A stretch of DNA of 64,000 nucleotides from Massilia sp. ZL223 (GCF_018119395.1 NZ_JAGPWD010000001.1:248001-312000), one strand, 5' to 3'. Shown: positions 36,225-45,113, counted from the first letter of the stretch. Numbers and translations: made by a program. The notes: generated from the letters alone by a model not told the origin.

Positions 36225-36878
36225 TCAGTCGCACACCTTGCGGCATAGGGCCGCCTTCCGCGACCTAATGCATTCAGCTTCTCTGGACGGCTGCAAGGGC
36301 ACGCACTTAGACCCGGCACCGGGAACACTCCGCCGGCGAATCGCCTCAACGTAAGCTGGTGACAATGGAGAACAGGCCTCGCCATGTCTTCCAGGTTCAA
36401 ACGTTCTCTCGAACCAGCTAACGAGTTCTTGCACAAGAGGGCCCGGTAGATCCGACCGGAATCCGGGACCGCGCTTCTCCAGGCCAGCACTGCGCAAGCT
36501 CGAGGGAAGCTCGGATAGTCCAACGGCTTCACGCCCAAAGTAGAAAAAATGGCGCGAGACCAGGGCGAACTTGTTCCCTTGCCCCTCATCAGAATGATCC
36601 AACCTCCCTGCGAAGCGCGTATCCCGCAGGTAGCGACCGAAGTCCAGCTTCTCGTCCACACGCATCAAATAAATGATGCGTCCGTTGCCAGCGCTGTCTG
36701 AGCTCTGTCCCCCGGTTCCGAGGACCCAGTCGCCCACATTGGCCATCTCGACCAAATTCCGCTTGCGGCCGCGCTTCGCAAATTTGCAATGCACCAGCGT
36801 GCAGTACATCCCGGACGGGTTGGGCGCGAAACCGTGATCGTGGTCCACCACGTACGAATAGAGCTTTGACGTGTTCAT
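36225..36878 (-). CDS. Nmad2-like protein (nucleotide-modification-associated domain 2)
   Basis: 217 residues from MNTSKLYSYVV. The N-terminal half reads SYVVDHDHGFAPNP, MYCTLVHCKFAKR, VGDWVLGTGG and IYLMRVDEKLDFGRYL, which I recognise as the pattern of the Nmad2 family, predicted from comparative genomics to bind or process modified nucleotides. No catalytic mechanism is established. The C-terminal tail (after FEPGRHGEA) is low in recognisable features. Codon usage is less GC-biased than in neighbours, which suggests transfer. Confidence 0.62.
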   Translation of the reverse strand: MNTSKLYSYVVDHDHGFAPNPSGMYCTLVHCKFAKRGRKRNLVEMANVGDWVLGTGGQSSDSAGNGRIIYLMRVDEKLDFGRYLRDTRFAGRLDHSDEGQGNKFALVSRHFFYFGREAVGLSELPSSLRSAGLEKRGPGFRSDLPGPLVQELVSWFERTFEPGRHGEACSPLSPAYVEAIRRRSVPGAGSKCVPLQPSREAECIRSRKAALCRKVCD

Positions 36879-37099
36879 GATGCCTAACTTGAAAGTACTT
36901 GGCTGCAGGAACGCGCAGCGGTCCAACATTATTTTACGACGACAAAACTTCCGATCTATTATGCGGCCGATGGCCGCGTCTGGCCGACGGCTGCCCTACG
37001 TGGCCGGCGCCTTCCGACCCGTAGCAGACCTAAGCGCTCAAGGAAATGCTCACGAAGACCGTAATCTCAGCTTTCTAAGTTGGCGGCCCCCGGGGGGCA

Positions 37100-38830
37100 T
37101 CAGATCCCAAAAGCTTTCAGGCCCGCATCGAATAAGGCTTCCAGAGAGTTACGATTCTGGTAAATCGGGCCGCCGCCCCTTGGGATCTCTTCATAAAGGC
37201 AATACGCATTTTCTCCTGCGAATTTGTCGTTCAGCAGAGCGCGCCTGCCAAGAATATACGGAATAAACGGCTTCATCCGAACGGTGGAGTAGACAGTGTT
37301 GGCGCTGAACCCGAGAGTCGCGTCCTGGCTGATCATACGCCCGGTCCCGACATTCTCGAGTCGGACGCCGCGGCAGCCTTTCACGATCAAGGTGCAGGGG
37401 CCTTCGAACGACAAGTAGCGCAGTTGAAGTGTCATCCACGCATGCAATGTTCTCAGCTTCCAGTGGCTGCGGATCTTGGGTCGCCGCCCGCGCTGATAGA
37501 CGACGCCGATCATTCCGCGAACCTGCAGGACGAAGGACGCCCCGGCGGGGATCTCGAGCAATGCTACTTCCTCAAGCGCATTGACAGTTGACGAGATCAC
37601 GATGTCAGCCGGCCGGTGTGTTGATAATCGATTTAGCATCCATAAGCGGGCCGCAATACTCGGCAGCCAATATGACCAGTCAAAAAGTACTTTCGTCTTA
37701 ACGTCGACATGCTCGGGCTGGCTCTGGCAGTAAGCTGGTCGGATCATCATTTCATCTCCGGGCGCAAGAACGACTCGTTTCGACACGGCGGATATCAGCG
37801 GACCTCCCCCGTCGATCGGGTCGGGCGACCCAAAACTGAACGCTTCGCTCTCCTGCTTCCTCGCAATGACGATCGGACGCGCGCGTGCGGCCAGAGGTGC
37901 CAGCAGAAAGTAAAAGACGGCCCGGATGGAAAATGGCACCACCAGCCAGGCCACGAGCAACCAGACAGCCGTACCAAGTACTGGTTTCACGGCTTGGTAA
38001 GCTTGCCACGCAATACTTCGCGCGGCGAGAGTTCTAGCGCGTGCTGCTCGCTGATGGAGCGGTGTGGCAGCAGCAATCAAGCGTTGTTCATCGATTAGCG
38101 GCTGCGCAATGGCTGGCGCTTGAGGCAGCTGGTCGACTAGTTGCTTCTGCTTGCGAAAGCGCGCCAACGCTGCATCAGCCCGTGTTTTGAGAGTGGAAAC
38201 CTCGGCCTCACGTTCACGCACCAGCGTGTTGACTGCCGAGCCAGAGTACACGCGGTCGATCCATCGACGATCCGCTAGGGCGCGCCGAAGTTTGCTTTTT
38301 GCCTCTTCTTGCTCCGTGAACGCACGTAGATAAGCGAGACGGAGATTTTCAAGATTGCGCCTGGCCTTTTCGCGGTGGACTACGACATCGAGACGAGCGC
38401 GCGACGCGGCAAGATAAGCACGTTCCTGGCGCCGCAAATCGAGTTCGATTCCATGGAGCGCTGCTCGTTCCAGCCGCGCAGGCATTGCGTCCATTCCACT
38501 GCGGAGAACCGATACGATGGACAAGTCATCCTGCGTCTGCTCAAGACGCAGGATGACGCTGTCAAGAGACCGAATCTCCGCTTCCAAACGGTCCAGCGGC
38601 ATCGTCGCCAGTCGCTGCGCTTCAAGAACAATCGTGGAGCTCAACGTCGACTTGTACAGGTTGACGTTGAGCTCCGCGCGCTCAAGCAACGGCAACTCGT
38701 CGATAAAGCTGCGCACCTGCCGCCACTCGTCATGAATCCACCTTCCGCATAAAAGCATGAGCACAATCCCGATGAACAGCAGGACATAACGGCGAATGAA
38801 ACTGAAGAACGACGACAGCAAATGCCTCAT
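37100..38830 (-). CDS. large membrane protein with coiled coil, unknown function
   Basis: 576 residues from MRHLLSSFFSF. A transmembrane helix at about 14-30 is followed by roughly 220 residues of charged helical sequence (coiled-coil prone, many Arg/Glu), a second hydrophobic segment around 290-320, and a C-terminal beta-rich domain (LEIPAGASFVLQVRGMIG, EGPCTLIVKGCRGVRLENVG) that weakly recalls AIM24-type folds. This is topologically an inner-membrane protein with a long periplasmic or cytoplasmic stalk. No good ribosome site precedes the chosen ATG. Its codon use is less biased than in the core genes. Confidence 0.65.
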   Translation of the reverse strand: MRHLLSSFFSFIRRYVLLFIGIVLMLLCGRWIHDEWRQVRSFIDELPLLERAELNVNLYKSTLSSTIVLEAQRLATMPLDRLEAEIRSLDSVILRLEQTQDDLSIVSVLRSGMDAMPARLERAALHGIELDLRRQERAYLAASRARLDVVVHREKARRNLENLRLAYLRAFTEQEEAKSKLRRALADRRWIDRVYSGSAVNTLVREREAEVSTLKTRADAALARFRKQKQLVDQLPQAPAIAQPLIDEQRLIAAATPLHQRAARARTLAARSIAWQAYQAVKPVLGTAVWLLVAWLVVPFSIRAVFYFLLAPLAARARPIVIARKQESEAFSFGSPDPIDGGGPLISAVSKRVVLAPGDEMMIRPAYCQSQPEHVDVKTKVLFDWSYWLPSIAARLWMLNRLSTHRPADIVISSTVNALEEVALLEIPAGASFVLQVRGMIGVVYQRGRRPKIRSHWKLRTLHAWMTLQLRYLSFEGPCTLIVKGCRGVRLENVGTGRMISQDATLGFSANTVYSTVRMKPFIPYILGRRALLNDKFAGENAYCLYEEIPRGGGPIYQNRNSLEALFDAGLKAFGI

Positions 38831-39060
38831 GTGGCGAGCCCAAGATTGATTAGGAGAGAAAATGTGATGTGGATCGTTCCGCCAATGGTTTGGGTAGCTT
38901 CGCCAGGCAGTGCCGAACATCGCCTATTCCCAAGTACCTGATCGGACCAGCGCATGTCCTGGCAGATGAATGACCGCTCCTGGCCGATCTCGGCATTGAG
39001 CTCAGCATAGCAGGTCGCCAGGGGCGAAAATCGAAGACTGTCACGAAGGGGCGGATCCGA

Positions 39061-39224
39061 CCTATTGTGTTGAAAAACTCGGTTCTAGTGTCGGCCGAAA
39101 ACGAAAGATCGGTAATTCGACTGTGCCGAACGGACTTCATGGCACGAACGTTGGTCAGTTGGACTGTTGATGCCACCGAAATTTCGCTGTAAAAGTTGCC
39201 GTCAGACATTTTCAACACAATAGG
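39061..39224. mobile_element. 164-bp MITE-like element with perfect 16-bp terminal inverted repeats
   Basis: CCTATTGTGTTGAAAA at the left end and TTTTCAACACAATAGG at the right end are exact inverse complements. The interior has no intact gene; a short frame across it reads FFNTIGR at the repeat. The ends resemble IS-type termini, so this is probably a non-autonomous element or the remains of an insertion sequence. It lies in the 470-bp gap between the coiled-coil gene and the LysR gene; nothing else is recognised there. Confidence 0.6.
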
Positions 39225-39301
39225 CCGGCAGCGGACGGTCGCAATGGCTCAGTGTACGGAGTGCTTGCTCTAAGGGCAAGGGACGGGAATCGCCAGGCGT
39301 G

Positions 39302-40201
39302 TCAAGCCTGCCCAGCCCGGACCGGCCTGTCCGCGAAGTATTCCTTGATCGCCGCCGTGAACGCCATGCGGCTATGGCGCGTCCTCTCCACCATCCCCAC
39401 GCAGCGCTCGACAGTCACGCCGCGCAGCCGAACCACCCTGAGCCCCTCGTCCTGTTCCCAGCGCACATTGGCCAGCTGGGGCACGATCGACACACCGAAG
39501 CCCTGGCGGACGATCTCGATGATCGCCTCCACCGAGTTCAGCTCGAGTTCCTCGCGCGCACCCACGCCGCATTCGTCCAGCACATCCTTCACCAGGCTCC
39601 CGGTCCAGGTATGGCGGTCGAAGCGGATGAAGGGCGCTTCGCGCAGCACGTCGAGCGGCTTGTCGGGCAGGTCGAAGTGCGGCCGGCGCGGGACGATCAG
39701 CACCATCGGTTCGTGATACAGCGGGGTCCACACCAGGCTCGACGCCAGCGCGCGCGGCGGCTGGGTGACGATCGCGGCGTCGAGTTCGCCGCGCTCCACC
39801 TGCACCACGAAGTCAGCCGACAGGCCGCCGAACAGCTGGACCTTCAGCGCCGGATGCTGCCGCTTGATGGTCCACAGTGCGTCGGCAAAAGAACCCATCA
39901 GCGCCGACACCAGGGCGCCCATCACCACCCTGCCGGACAACTCGTCATGGCTGTCGGAACCGGCCAGGGCCTCGAAACGCGCCAGCAGGTCCTCGATCTG
40001 CGGCACCGCCTTGCGTCCCGCCGTGTTCAGCACCACCGAGCGCGGGCCGCGGTCGAACAGCACCTGGTCCAGCTCCTCCTCCAGCGCCCGCATCTGCAGG
40101 CCGACCGCCGCGGCGGTCAAGCCGATCTCCTTGCCGGCGGCGGCGAAGCTGCCGTGCCTGGCGACGGCGAGGAAGGTCTTGAAATTGCGGATCGAGGCCA
40201 T
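39302..40201 (-). CDS. LysR-family regulator, divergent from the fumarate reductase-like operon
   Basis: 299 residues: winged helix-turn-helix (FLAVARHGSFAAAGKEIGLT) and a periplasmic-binding-like effector domain with GRVVMGALVSALMG and FGVSIVPQLANV. Divergent placement and paired palindromes in the shared 144-bp region indicate that it controls the operon starting at 40346 and itself. The effector is probably an intermediate of the pathway encoded there. Confidence 0.88.
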   Translation of the reverse strand: MASIRNFKTFLAVARHGSFAAAGKEIGLTAAAVGLQMRALEEELDQVLFDRGPRSVVLNTAGRKAVPQIEDLLARFEALAGSDSHDELSGRVVMGALVSALMGSFADALWTIKRQHPALKVQLFGGLSADFVVQVERGELDAAIVTQPPRALASSLVWTPLYHEPMVLIVPRRPHFDLPDKPLDVLREAPFIRFDRHTWTGSLVKDVLDECGVGAREELELNSVEAIIEIVRQGFGVSIVPQLANVRWEQDEGLRVVRLRGVTVERCVGMVERTRHSRMAFTAAIKEYFADRPVRAGQA

Positions 40202-40232
40202 GGGTCGCAGCGGGATGATCGATACAGGAATA

Positions 40233-40249
40233 GTAAAGAATTACTTTAC
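40233..40249. promoter_or_regulatory. palindrome 1 between LysR gene and operon
   Basis: GTAAAG-AATTA-CTTTAC, perfect 6-bp arms. It shares the TAAAG-N5-CTTTA core with palindrome 2; the centres are 26 bp apart, as for tandem LysR recognition and activation sites. Confidence 0.6.
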
Positions 40250-40257
40250 CTCGTACA

Positions 40258-40276
40258 AATAAAGATTAGCTTTATT
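40258..40276. promoter_or_regulatory. palindrome 2 between LysR gene and operon
   Basis: AATAAAG-ATTAG-CTTTATT, perfect 7-bp arms, about 70 bp before the first gene of the operon. Confidence 0.6.
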
Positions 40277-40345
40277 TTGTAGGAGAAGTCCTCGACAATG
40301 CCTTGTCAAAGCTGAATTTTTAAGCAGATTATCAAGGTGATCTAG

Positions 40346-41059
40346 ATGACCGAAATGCTTGAAGTAAAGATTTGGAGAGGCAGGGAGAACGGCGAGTTCG
40401 TCACCTACGAGGTGCCCCGCCTCGAGAGCCAGACCGTGCTGGACGTGGTGACCCATATCCAGCGCCACATCGATCCCGGGCTCAGCTACCGCTACGCCTG
40501 CCGGGTCGGAATGTGCGGGTCCTGCGCCATGACCGTCAACGGCAAGGCGCGCTGGACCTGCCGCACCCACGTGGCCAAGGTCGCCACGCACGGCAAGCTG
40601 GAGCTGGCGCCGCTGTCCAACCTGCCCGTGGTGAAGGACCTGGTCACCGACATGACCGAGTTCTTCGACAAGTGGGCGGGCGCCAAGGGCCGCTTCAAGG
40701 GCGAACGCACGCGGCACGAGGATTTCGCACTGGTCCAGCCGGACTCGAAGGAAAGGCGCGCGGCCGACGCCGGGATCGAATGCATCGGCTGCTCGATCTG
40801 CTATTCCTCCTGCGACGTGGTGAGCTGGCGTCCCGAGTTCCTCGGCCCCGCCGCCCTGAACCGGGCCTGGACCCTGGTCAACGACGTGCGCGACGTGGAG
40901 CGCGACGCGCGCCTGCTCGCGGTGTCCGGGGACGCCGGCTGCCATGCCTGCCACACCCAGGGCTCGTGCACCGAGCGCTGTCCCAAGCAGCTGGCGCCGA
41001 CCGCGGCGATCTCCGGCCTCAAGCGCCTGTCGATCATGGCCCTGCGGAGGGACAAATGA
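40346..41059 (+). CDS. fumarate reductase/succinate dehydrogenase-type iron-sulfur subunit
   Basis: 237 residues. The 2Fe-2S set is Cys52, Cys57, Cys60 and Cys72 (CRVGMCGSC...C); the 4Fe-4S set is CIGCSICYSSC; the 3Fe-4S set lies in CHACHTQGSCTERCP. It passes electrons between the flavoprotein (encoded three genes later) and the membrane anchor. It is the first gene of an operon where the order B-C-D-hydratase-A differs from housekeeping sdhCDAB. An M4 start is also possible. Confidence 0.88.
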   Translation: MTEMLEVKIWRGRENGEFVTYEVPRLESQTVLDVVTHIQRHIDPGLSYRYACRVGMCGSCAMTVNGKARWTCRTHVAKVATHGKLELAPLSNLPVVKDLVTDMTEFFDKWAGAKGRFKGERTRHEDFALVQPDSKERRAADAGIECIGCSICYSSCDVVSWRPEFLGPAALNRAWTLVNDVRDVERDARLLAVSGDAGCHACHTQGSCTERCPKQLAPTAAISGLKRLSIMALRRDK

Positions 41060-41400
41060 GCGCGGTCCTCACCGAAATCCGGCTCTGGTACTGGCAGCGC
41101 CTCAGCGCCATGGTGCTGGCCTTCTGCGTCCTGGTCCACCTGGCCATGATCATCTACGCGGTGCGCGGCGGCCTGTCCGGCGCCGAGATCCTGGCGCGCA
41201 CCCACGGCAGCGTGGGCTTCGGCCTGTTCTACACCGTCTTCGTGCTGGCCTGCGCCGTGCACGTGCCGATCGGCCTGGCGCGCATCCTGCGCGAGGCCCT
41301 GCACTGGCGCGAGCCCGCGATCCGCCTGGCCGCCGGCCTGTTCGCGCTGCTCCTGCTGGTGCTGGGGCTGCGCTCCGTCTATGGAGTGGTTCTGTCATGA
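41056..41400 (+). CDS. SdhC/FrdC-like membrane anchor
   Basis: 114 residues with three hydrophobic helices and helix-borne histidines (CVLVHLAMII, ACAVHVPIGLARIL) suited to bind haem b. The ATG overlaps the preceding stop (ATGA). It should carry electrons between the Fe-S subunit and the quinone pool together with the next gene product. Confidence 0.82.
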   Translation: MSAVLTEIRLWYWQRLSAMVLAFCVLVHLAMIIYAVRGGLSGAEILARTHGSVGFGLFYTVFVLACAVHVPIGLARILREALHWREPAIRLAAGLFALLLLVLGLRSVYGVVLS

Positions 41401-41753
41401 AACGCCGCAACGACTACCGCGCCCGCAACCACCCGGCCTACTGGGCCTTCATGGTCAACCGCGTCGCCGGCCTCGCGCTGGCCCTGTTCCTCCCGGTGCA
41501 CTTCTGGGCGCTGGGCCAGGCGATCGGCGGCGAGGCCCAGCTGGAAGGCTTCCTGCGCTTCACCGACCAGCCGCTGTTCAAGTTCGCCGAATGGGGCCTG
41601 GTGCTGCTGCTGGCCGCCCACACGGCCGGGGGCGTGCGCCTGATGCTGATCGAGTTCGGCGCCTGGAGCGGCCTGCGCAAGAACCTGATCGCCGCCAGCG
41701 CCGGTTTCGCCGCCATGACCAGCATGGCCTTCGCCCTCGCGCTGGTCTTCTGA
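41397..41753 (+). CDS. SdhD/FrdD-like membrane anchor
   Basis: 118 residues, three hydrophobic helices with His in FLPVHFWALG and LLAAHTAGGVRLM, consistent with haem or quinone-site roles. The start overlaps the previous stop by ATGA. With its neighbour it makes a two-protein anchor of the succinate dehydrogenase type. Confidence 0.82.
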   Translation: MKRRNDYRARNHPAYWAFMVNRVAGLALALFLPVHFWALGQAIGGEAQLEGFLRFTDQPLFKFAEWGLVLLLAAHTAGGVRLMLIEFGAWSGLRKNLIAASAGFAAMTSMAFALALVF

Positions 41754-41789
41754 CCAGCCCCGCCAGCCCGAACCGAAAGGACAACAAGC

Positions 41790-42665
41790 ATGAAAATCGA
41801 TCTGCAGGCAGTCGAGGAAGCTGCCAAGGAACTCTACATCCGCGCCCTCAAGATGCTGCCGCCGGACATAAAGGGCGGCTTCGCCCGCCTCACCGAGACC
41901 GAGACCCGGCCGCGCGCCCAGGGCATCCTGGCCACCATGGTGCAGAACATCCAGGTGGCCGAGGCCAACGAGAACCTGCTGTGCCAGGACACCGGCGTCC
42001 CCATCTACAACGTCACGATCGGCCGCGGCGTCGAGGTCGACGGCCATGCGCTGAAGGCGGCGATCCGCAAGGGCTGCGAGCGGGCCACCCGCGAGCATCC
42101 GCTGCGCTCCTCGGTGGTGCACCCGATCACCCGCAAGAACGAGCACACTTCCTGCGGCGCCGAGGTGCCGGTGATCCACATCGACTTCAGCGACAAGCCG
42201 GGGGAACTCGACATCCTGATGGTCCCGAAAGGCAGCGGCTCGGAAAACAACTCCTTCCTGAAAATGGCGATTCCGGCGGAAGGCATCGCCGCCGTCAAGG
42301 CCTTCGTCATCGATTCGGTGGTGAATGCCGGCGGCAAGACCTGCCCGCCGACCGTGGTCGGCGTCGGCATCGGCGGCACCTCGGACCTGTGCGTGGCGCT
42401 GGCCAAGCGCGCCGCCATCCGCCCGCTGGGCAGCCGCTGCGAGGATCCGGAAGGAGCCAGGCTGGAAGAAGAGCTGACGGCCGCGGTCAACCGCCTCGGC
42501 GTCGGCCCGCAGGGACTGGGCGGCGATTCCACCGCCTTCGCCGTGCACATCGAGCTGGCGGCCACCCACATCACCATGAACCCGGTCGCCGTCAACATGC
42601 AATGCCATTCGGCGCGCCGGGCGCGCGCGCGCTTCACGCCCGACGGACTCACCTACGGATACTGA
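41790..42665 (+). CDS. class I fumarase/L-tartrate dehydratase-type hydratase, alpha subunit
   Basis: 291 residues. Three cysteines suited to hold the catalytic 4Fe-4S cluster appear in LLCQDTGVP, HTSCGAEVP and NMQCHSARRA. The family is represented by TtdA and the N-terminal part of FumA: reversible addition or removal of water on a C4 diacid. It is placed between the anchor and flavoprotein genes, so a product of dehydrogenation is probably hydrated directly. The beta subunit follows with two bases between. Confidence 0.9.
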   Translation: MKIDLQAVEEAAKELYIRALKMLPPDIKGGFARLTETETRPRAQGILATMVQNIQVAEANENLLCQDTGVPIYNVTIGRGVEVDGHALKAAIRKGCERATREHPLRSSVVHPITRKNEHTSCGAEVPVIHIDFSDKPGELDILMVPKGSGSENNSFLKMAIPAEGIAAVKAFVIDSVVNAGGKTCPPTVVGVGIGGTSDLCVALAKRAAIRPLGSRCEDPEGARLEEELTAAVNRLGVGPQGLGGDSTAFAVHIELAATHITMNPVAVNMQCHSARRARARFTPDGLTYGY

Positions 42666-42667
42666 CC

Positions 42668-43276
42668 ATGGCCCATTACCAACTCACCATGCCGGTGACC
42701 GAAGAGCAGGTCCGGCAGCTGCGCGTCAACGATACCGTCACCCTGGAGTCGACCCTGTTCGGCATCCGCGACGCCACCCAGATCCACATGCTCGACCGCG
42801 GCCGCAGCACCCGCTTCGACCTGGACGGCCACGCGGTGATCCATACCGCGCCGAACGTGCGCAAGGTCGAGCGCAGCGAAGCCTTCCCGGCCGGCTACCA
42901 GCCGGTCTGCATCGGCACCACCACCTCCGACCGCATGGAACGCTTCACCCGCCCGCTGATGGAACGCTTCGGCGTGCGCTTCATCGTCGGCAAGGGCGGC
43001 ATGCGCGAAGGCTCGCTCGAGGCTTTCCGCGACCTGGGCGGCGCCTACCTGGCGATCGTCGGCGGCACCGCGGCCCTCGAGACCACCTGGATCGAACAGA
43101 TCGAGGACGTCGACCTCGACGACCTGAACCCGGAATCGCTGTGGAAGTTCCGGATCCGCCATTTCGGCCCGCTGCTGGTGGCGATGGACAGCCACGGCGG
43201 CAGCCTGTACACCGAAGTCAGGGCCGACGTCGACGCACGCCGCGCCGAGGTCCTGGCCAGCCTGGGAGTCGTGTAA
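42668..43276 (+). CDS. class I fumarase/L-tartrate dehydratase-type hydratase, beta subunit
   Basis: 202 residues homologous to TtdB and the FumA C-terminal domain: GTTTSDRMERFT, VGKGGMREG and the IVGGTAALETTWI stretch. It pairs with the alpha subunit to form the active site. Its stop overlaps the flavoprotein start by one base (TAATG). Confidence 0.9.
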   Translation: MAHYQLTMPVTEEQVRQLRVNDTVTLESTLFGIRDATQIHMLDRGRSTRFDLDGHAVIHTAPNVRKVERSEAFPAGYQPVCIGTTTSDRMERFTRPLMERFGVRFIVGKGGMREGSLEAFRDLGGAYLAIVGGTAALETTWIEQIEDVDLDDLNPESLWKFRIRHFGPLLVAMDSHGGSLYTEVRADVDARRAEVLASLGVV

Positions 43277-45018
43277 TGAAACCGATCAAGCGCATCCATA
43301 CGGACATCCTGATCCTGGGCTCGGGCGGCGCCGGCCTGTTCGCGGCCCTGCACGCCCACCAGGCCAACCCGGGCCTGTCGATCACGGTCGCGGTCAAGGG
43401 CTTGCTGGGCAAGTGCGGCTGCACCCGCATGGTCCAGGGCGGCTACAACGTGGCGCTGGCCGAGGGCGACTCGGTCGAGCGCCACTTCATGGACACCATC
43501 GAAGGCAGCAAGTGGCTGGCCAACCAGGAACTGGCCTGGACCCTGGTGACCAAGGCGGTGGAGCGCATCCGCGAGCTCGAAAACGAACTGGGCTGCTTCT
43601 TCGACCGCAATCCGGACGGCACCGTGCACCAGAAGGCCTTCGCCGGCCAGACCTTCGACCGCACCGTGCACAAGGGCGACCTGACCGGCATCGAAATCAT
43701 CAACCGGCTGGCCGAGCAGGTGTGGGCGCGCGGCATCGGGCGGCTGGAGGAGCACCGCGCGGTGGAACTGGTCAAGACCGCGGACGGCGCGGCGCTGGCC
43801 GGGGTCCTGATGATCGACATGCGCAGCGGCGAATTCGTGTTCGTGCAGGCCAAGGCGGTGCTGCTGGCCACCGGCGGCGGACCGACCATGTACAAGTTCC
43901 ACACGCCCTCCGGCGACAAGAGCTGCGACGGCCTGGCGATGGCCCTGCGCGCCGGCCTGCCGCTGCGCGACATGGAGATGGTGCAGTTCCACCCGACCGG
44001 GCTGCTGGCCGGCACCCACACCCGCATGACCGGCACCGTGCTCGAGGAGGGCCTGCGCGGCGCCGGCGGCTGGCTGGTCAACGGCGAGGGCGAGCGCTTC
44101 ATGAGCAACTACGATCCGCGCGGCGAGCGCGCCACCCGCGACATCGTCTCGCGCGGGATCTATTCCGAGATGCGGGCCGGCCGCACCACGCCCAACGGCG
44201 GGGTCTACATCCAGATGTCGCACCTGGGCGTCGACAAGGTGCGCAAGCAGTTCAAGGGCATGGTCGAACGCTGCGGCGACTGCGGCTTCGACCTGGCCGG
44301 CGGCAAGGTCGAGGTGGTCCCGACCGCCCACTACATGATGGGCGGCGTGGTGTTCCGTCCCGACTGCACGACCCACCTGCACGGCCTGTTCGCCGCGGGC
44401 GAGGACACCGGCGGCGTGCATGGCGCCAACCGCCTGGGCGGCAACGGCGTGGCCAACTCCACCGTCTTCGGCGGCATCGCCGGCGAGAGCATGGCCGCAT
44501 GGACCGCGCGCAACCCGGACTGGCGCGCGCCGGATGAAGACGCCATCGCGCGCAGCATCGCCGCCCACGAAGCGCCGTTCGGCCAGGCCGCCGGCAGCCT
44601 GGAGGCGATCCGCGAGGCGCTGTACGAATGCATGTGGAGCGACGTCGGCATCCTGCGCAGCGCCGCGGGCCTGCGGCGCGCCCAGGCGCGCCTGGCGGAG
44701 CTGGAGGCCCAGCTGCTGCGCACGGGGATCGCGGACGGCGAGCGCGCCTACGCCCTCAGCTGGCACGACTGGATGAACCTGCGCAACCTGATCGCCGTGA
44801 GCCAGGTGATCGCCGCCGCCGCGCTGCTGCGCCAGGATTCGCGCGGCGCTCACTTCCGCGAGGACTTCCCCCTGCCCGGCGAACTGCAGCAATCGAGCTT
44901 CACGGTGGCGCGCGCCGATGGCGATGCGCTGGTGCTGGACCGCGAGCCGGTGCGCTTCGAGCGCGTGCGTCCGGGCGAGACCATCCTGGAGGAAGAACAG
45001 GCGCCGGCGACCGCCTGA
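43276..45018 (+). CDS. fumarate reductase/succinate dehydrogenase-type flavoprotein subunit
   Basis: 580 residues. FAD-binding LILGSGGAGLFAAL opens the protein; substrate-site motifs VQFHPTGL, GERFMSNYDPRGERATRDIVSRGI and AHYMMGG are conserved, so a dicarboxylate-like substrate is expected. The position of the histidine that binds FAD covalently in SdhA and FrdA is Cys49 here (GKCGCTRMVQGG), so the flavin is probably not histidyl-linked. It closes the B-C-D-hydratase-A block and catalyses oxidation of a succinate-like compound or the reverse. Confidence 0.88.
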   Translation: MKPIKRIHTDILILGSGGAGLFAALHAHQANPGLSITVAVKGLLGKCGCTRMVQGGYNVALAEGDSVERHFMDTIEGSKWLANQELAWTLVTKAVERIRELENELGCFFDRNPDGTVHQKAFAGQTFDRTVHKGDLTGIEIINRLAEQVWARGIGRLEEHRAVELVKTADGAALAGVLMIDMRSGEFVFVQAKAVLLATGGGPTMYKFHTPSGDKSCDGLAMALRAGLPLRDMEMVQFHPTGLLAGTHTRMTGTVLEEGLRGAGGWLVNGEGERFMSNYDPRGERATRDIVSRGIYSEMRAGRTTPNGGVYIQMSHLGVDKVRKQFKGMVERCGDCGFDLAGGKVEVVPTAHYMMGGVVFRPDCTTHLHGLFAAGEDTGGVHGANRLGGNGVANSTVFGGIAGESMAAWTARNPDWRAPDEDAIARSIAAHEAPFGQAAGSLEAIREALYECMWSDVGILRSAAGLRRAQARLAELEAQLLRTGIADGERAYALSWHDWMNLRNLIAVSQVIAAAALLRQDSRGAHFREDFPLPGELQQSSFTVARADGDALVLDREPVRFERVRPGETILEEEQAPATA

Positions 45019-45084
45019 ATTGGATCCCCGTGGAAACAGACATAAAAAGATTAAAAAAATGTCCAACTCATTCAGGTCATCTAG

Positions 45085-45113
45085 TTGAATTGCATGGAAA
45101 GTTGGGCTAGTAT
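45085..45113 (+). promoter_or_regulatory. sigma-70 promoter ahead of the ABC importer genes
   Basis: TTGAAT, 17-bp spacer, TAGTAT in the 203-bp gap after the flavoprotein gene; the transcript would have a leader of about 100 nt. Confidence 0.5.

Noticed and set aside
35908..36268. Short plus-strand frames of 85-103 codons
   Set aside because: They cross the dispersed motif and overlap the Nmad2-like gene on the other strand; no conserved pattern.
38850..39218. 122-codon minus-strand frame
   Set aside because: It runs across the inverted-repeat element and has no family features or ribosome site.
36225..39224. Prophage or genomic island with integrase
   Set aside because: No integrase, attachment repeats, tRNA gene or phage structural gene is seen; only two genes and a small repeat element.
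40346..45018. Housekeeping succinate dehydrogenase
   Set aside because: Gene order, inserted hydratase genes, missing covalent-FAD histidine and linkage to an importer operon do not match sdhCDAB.
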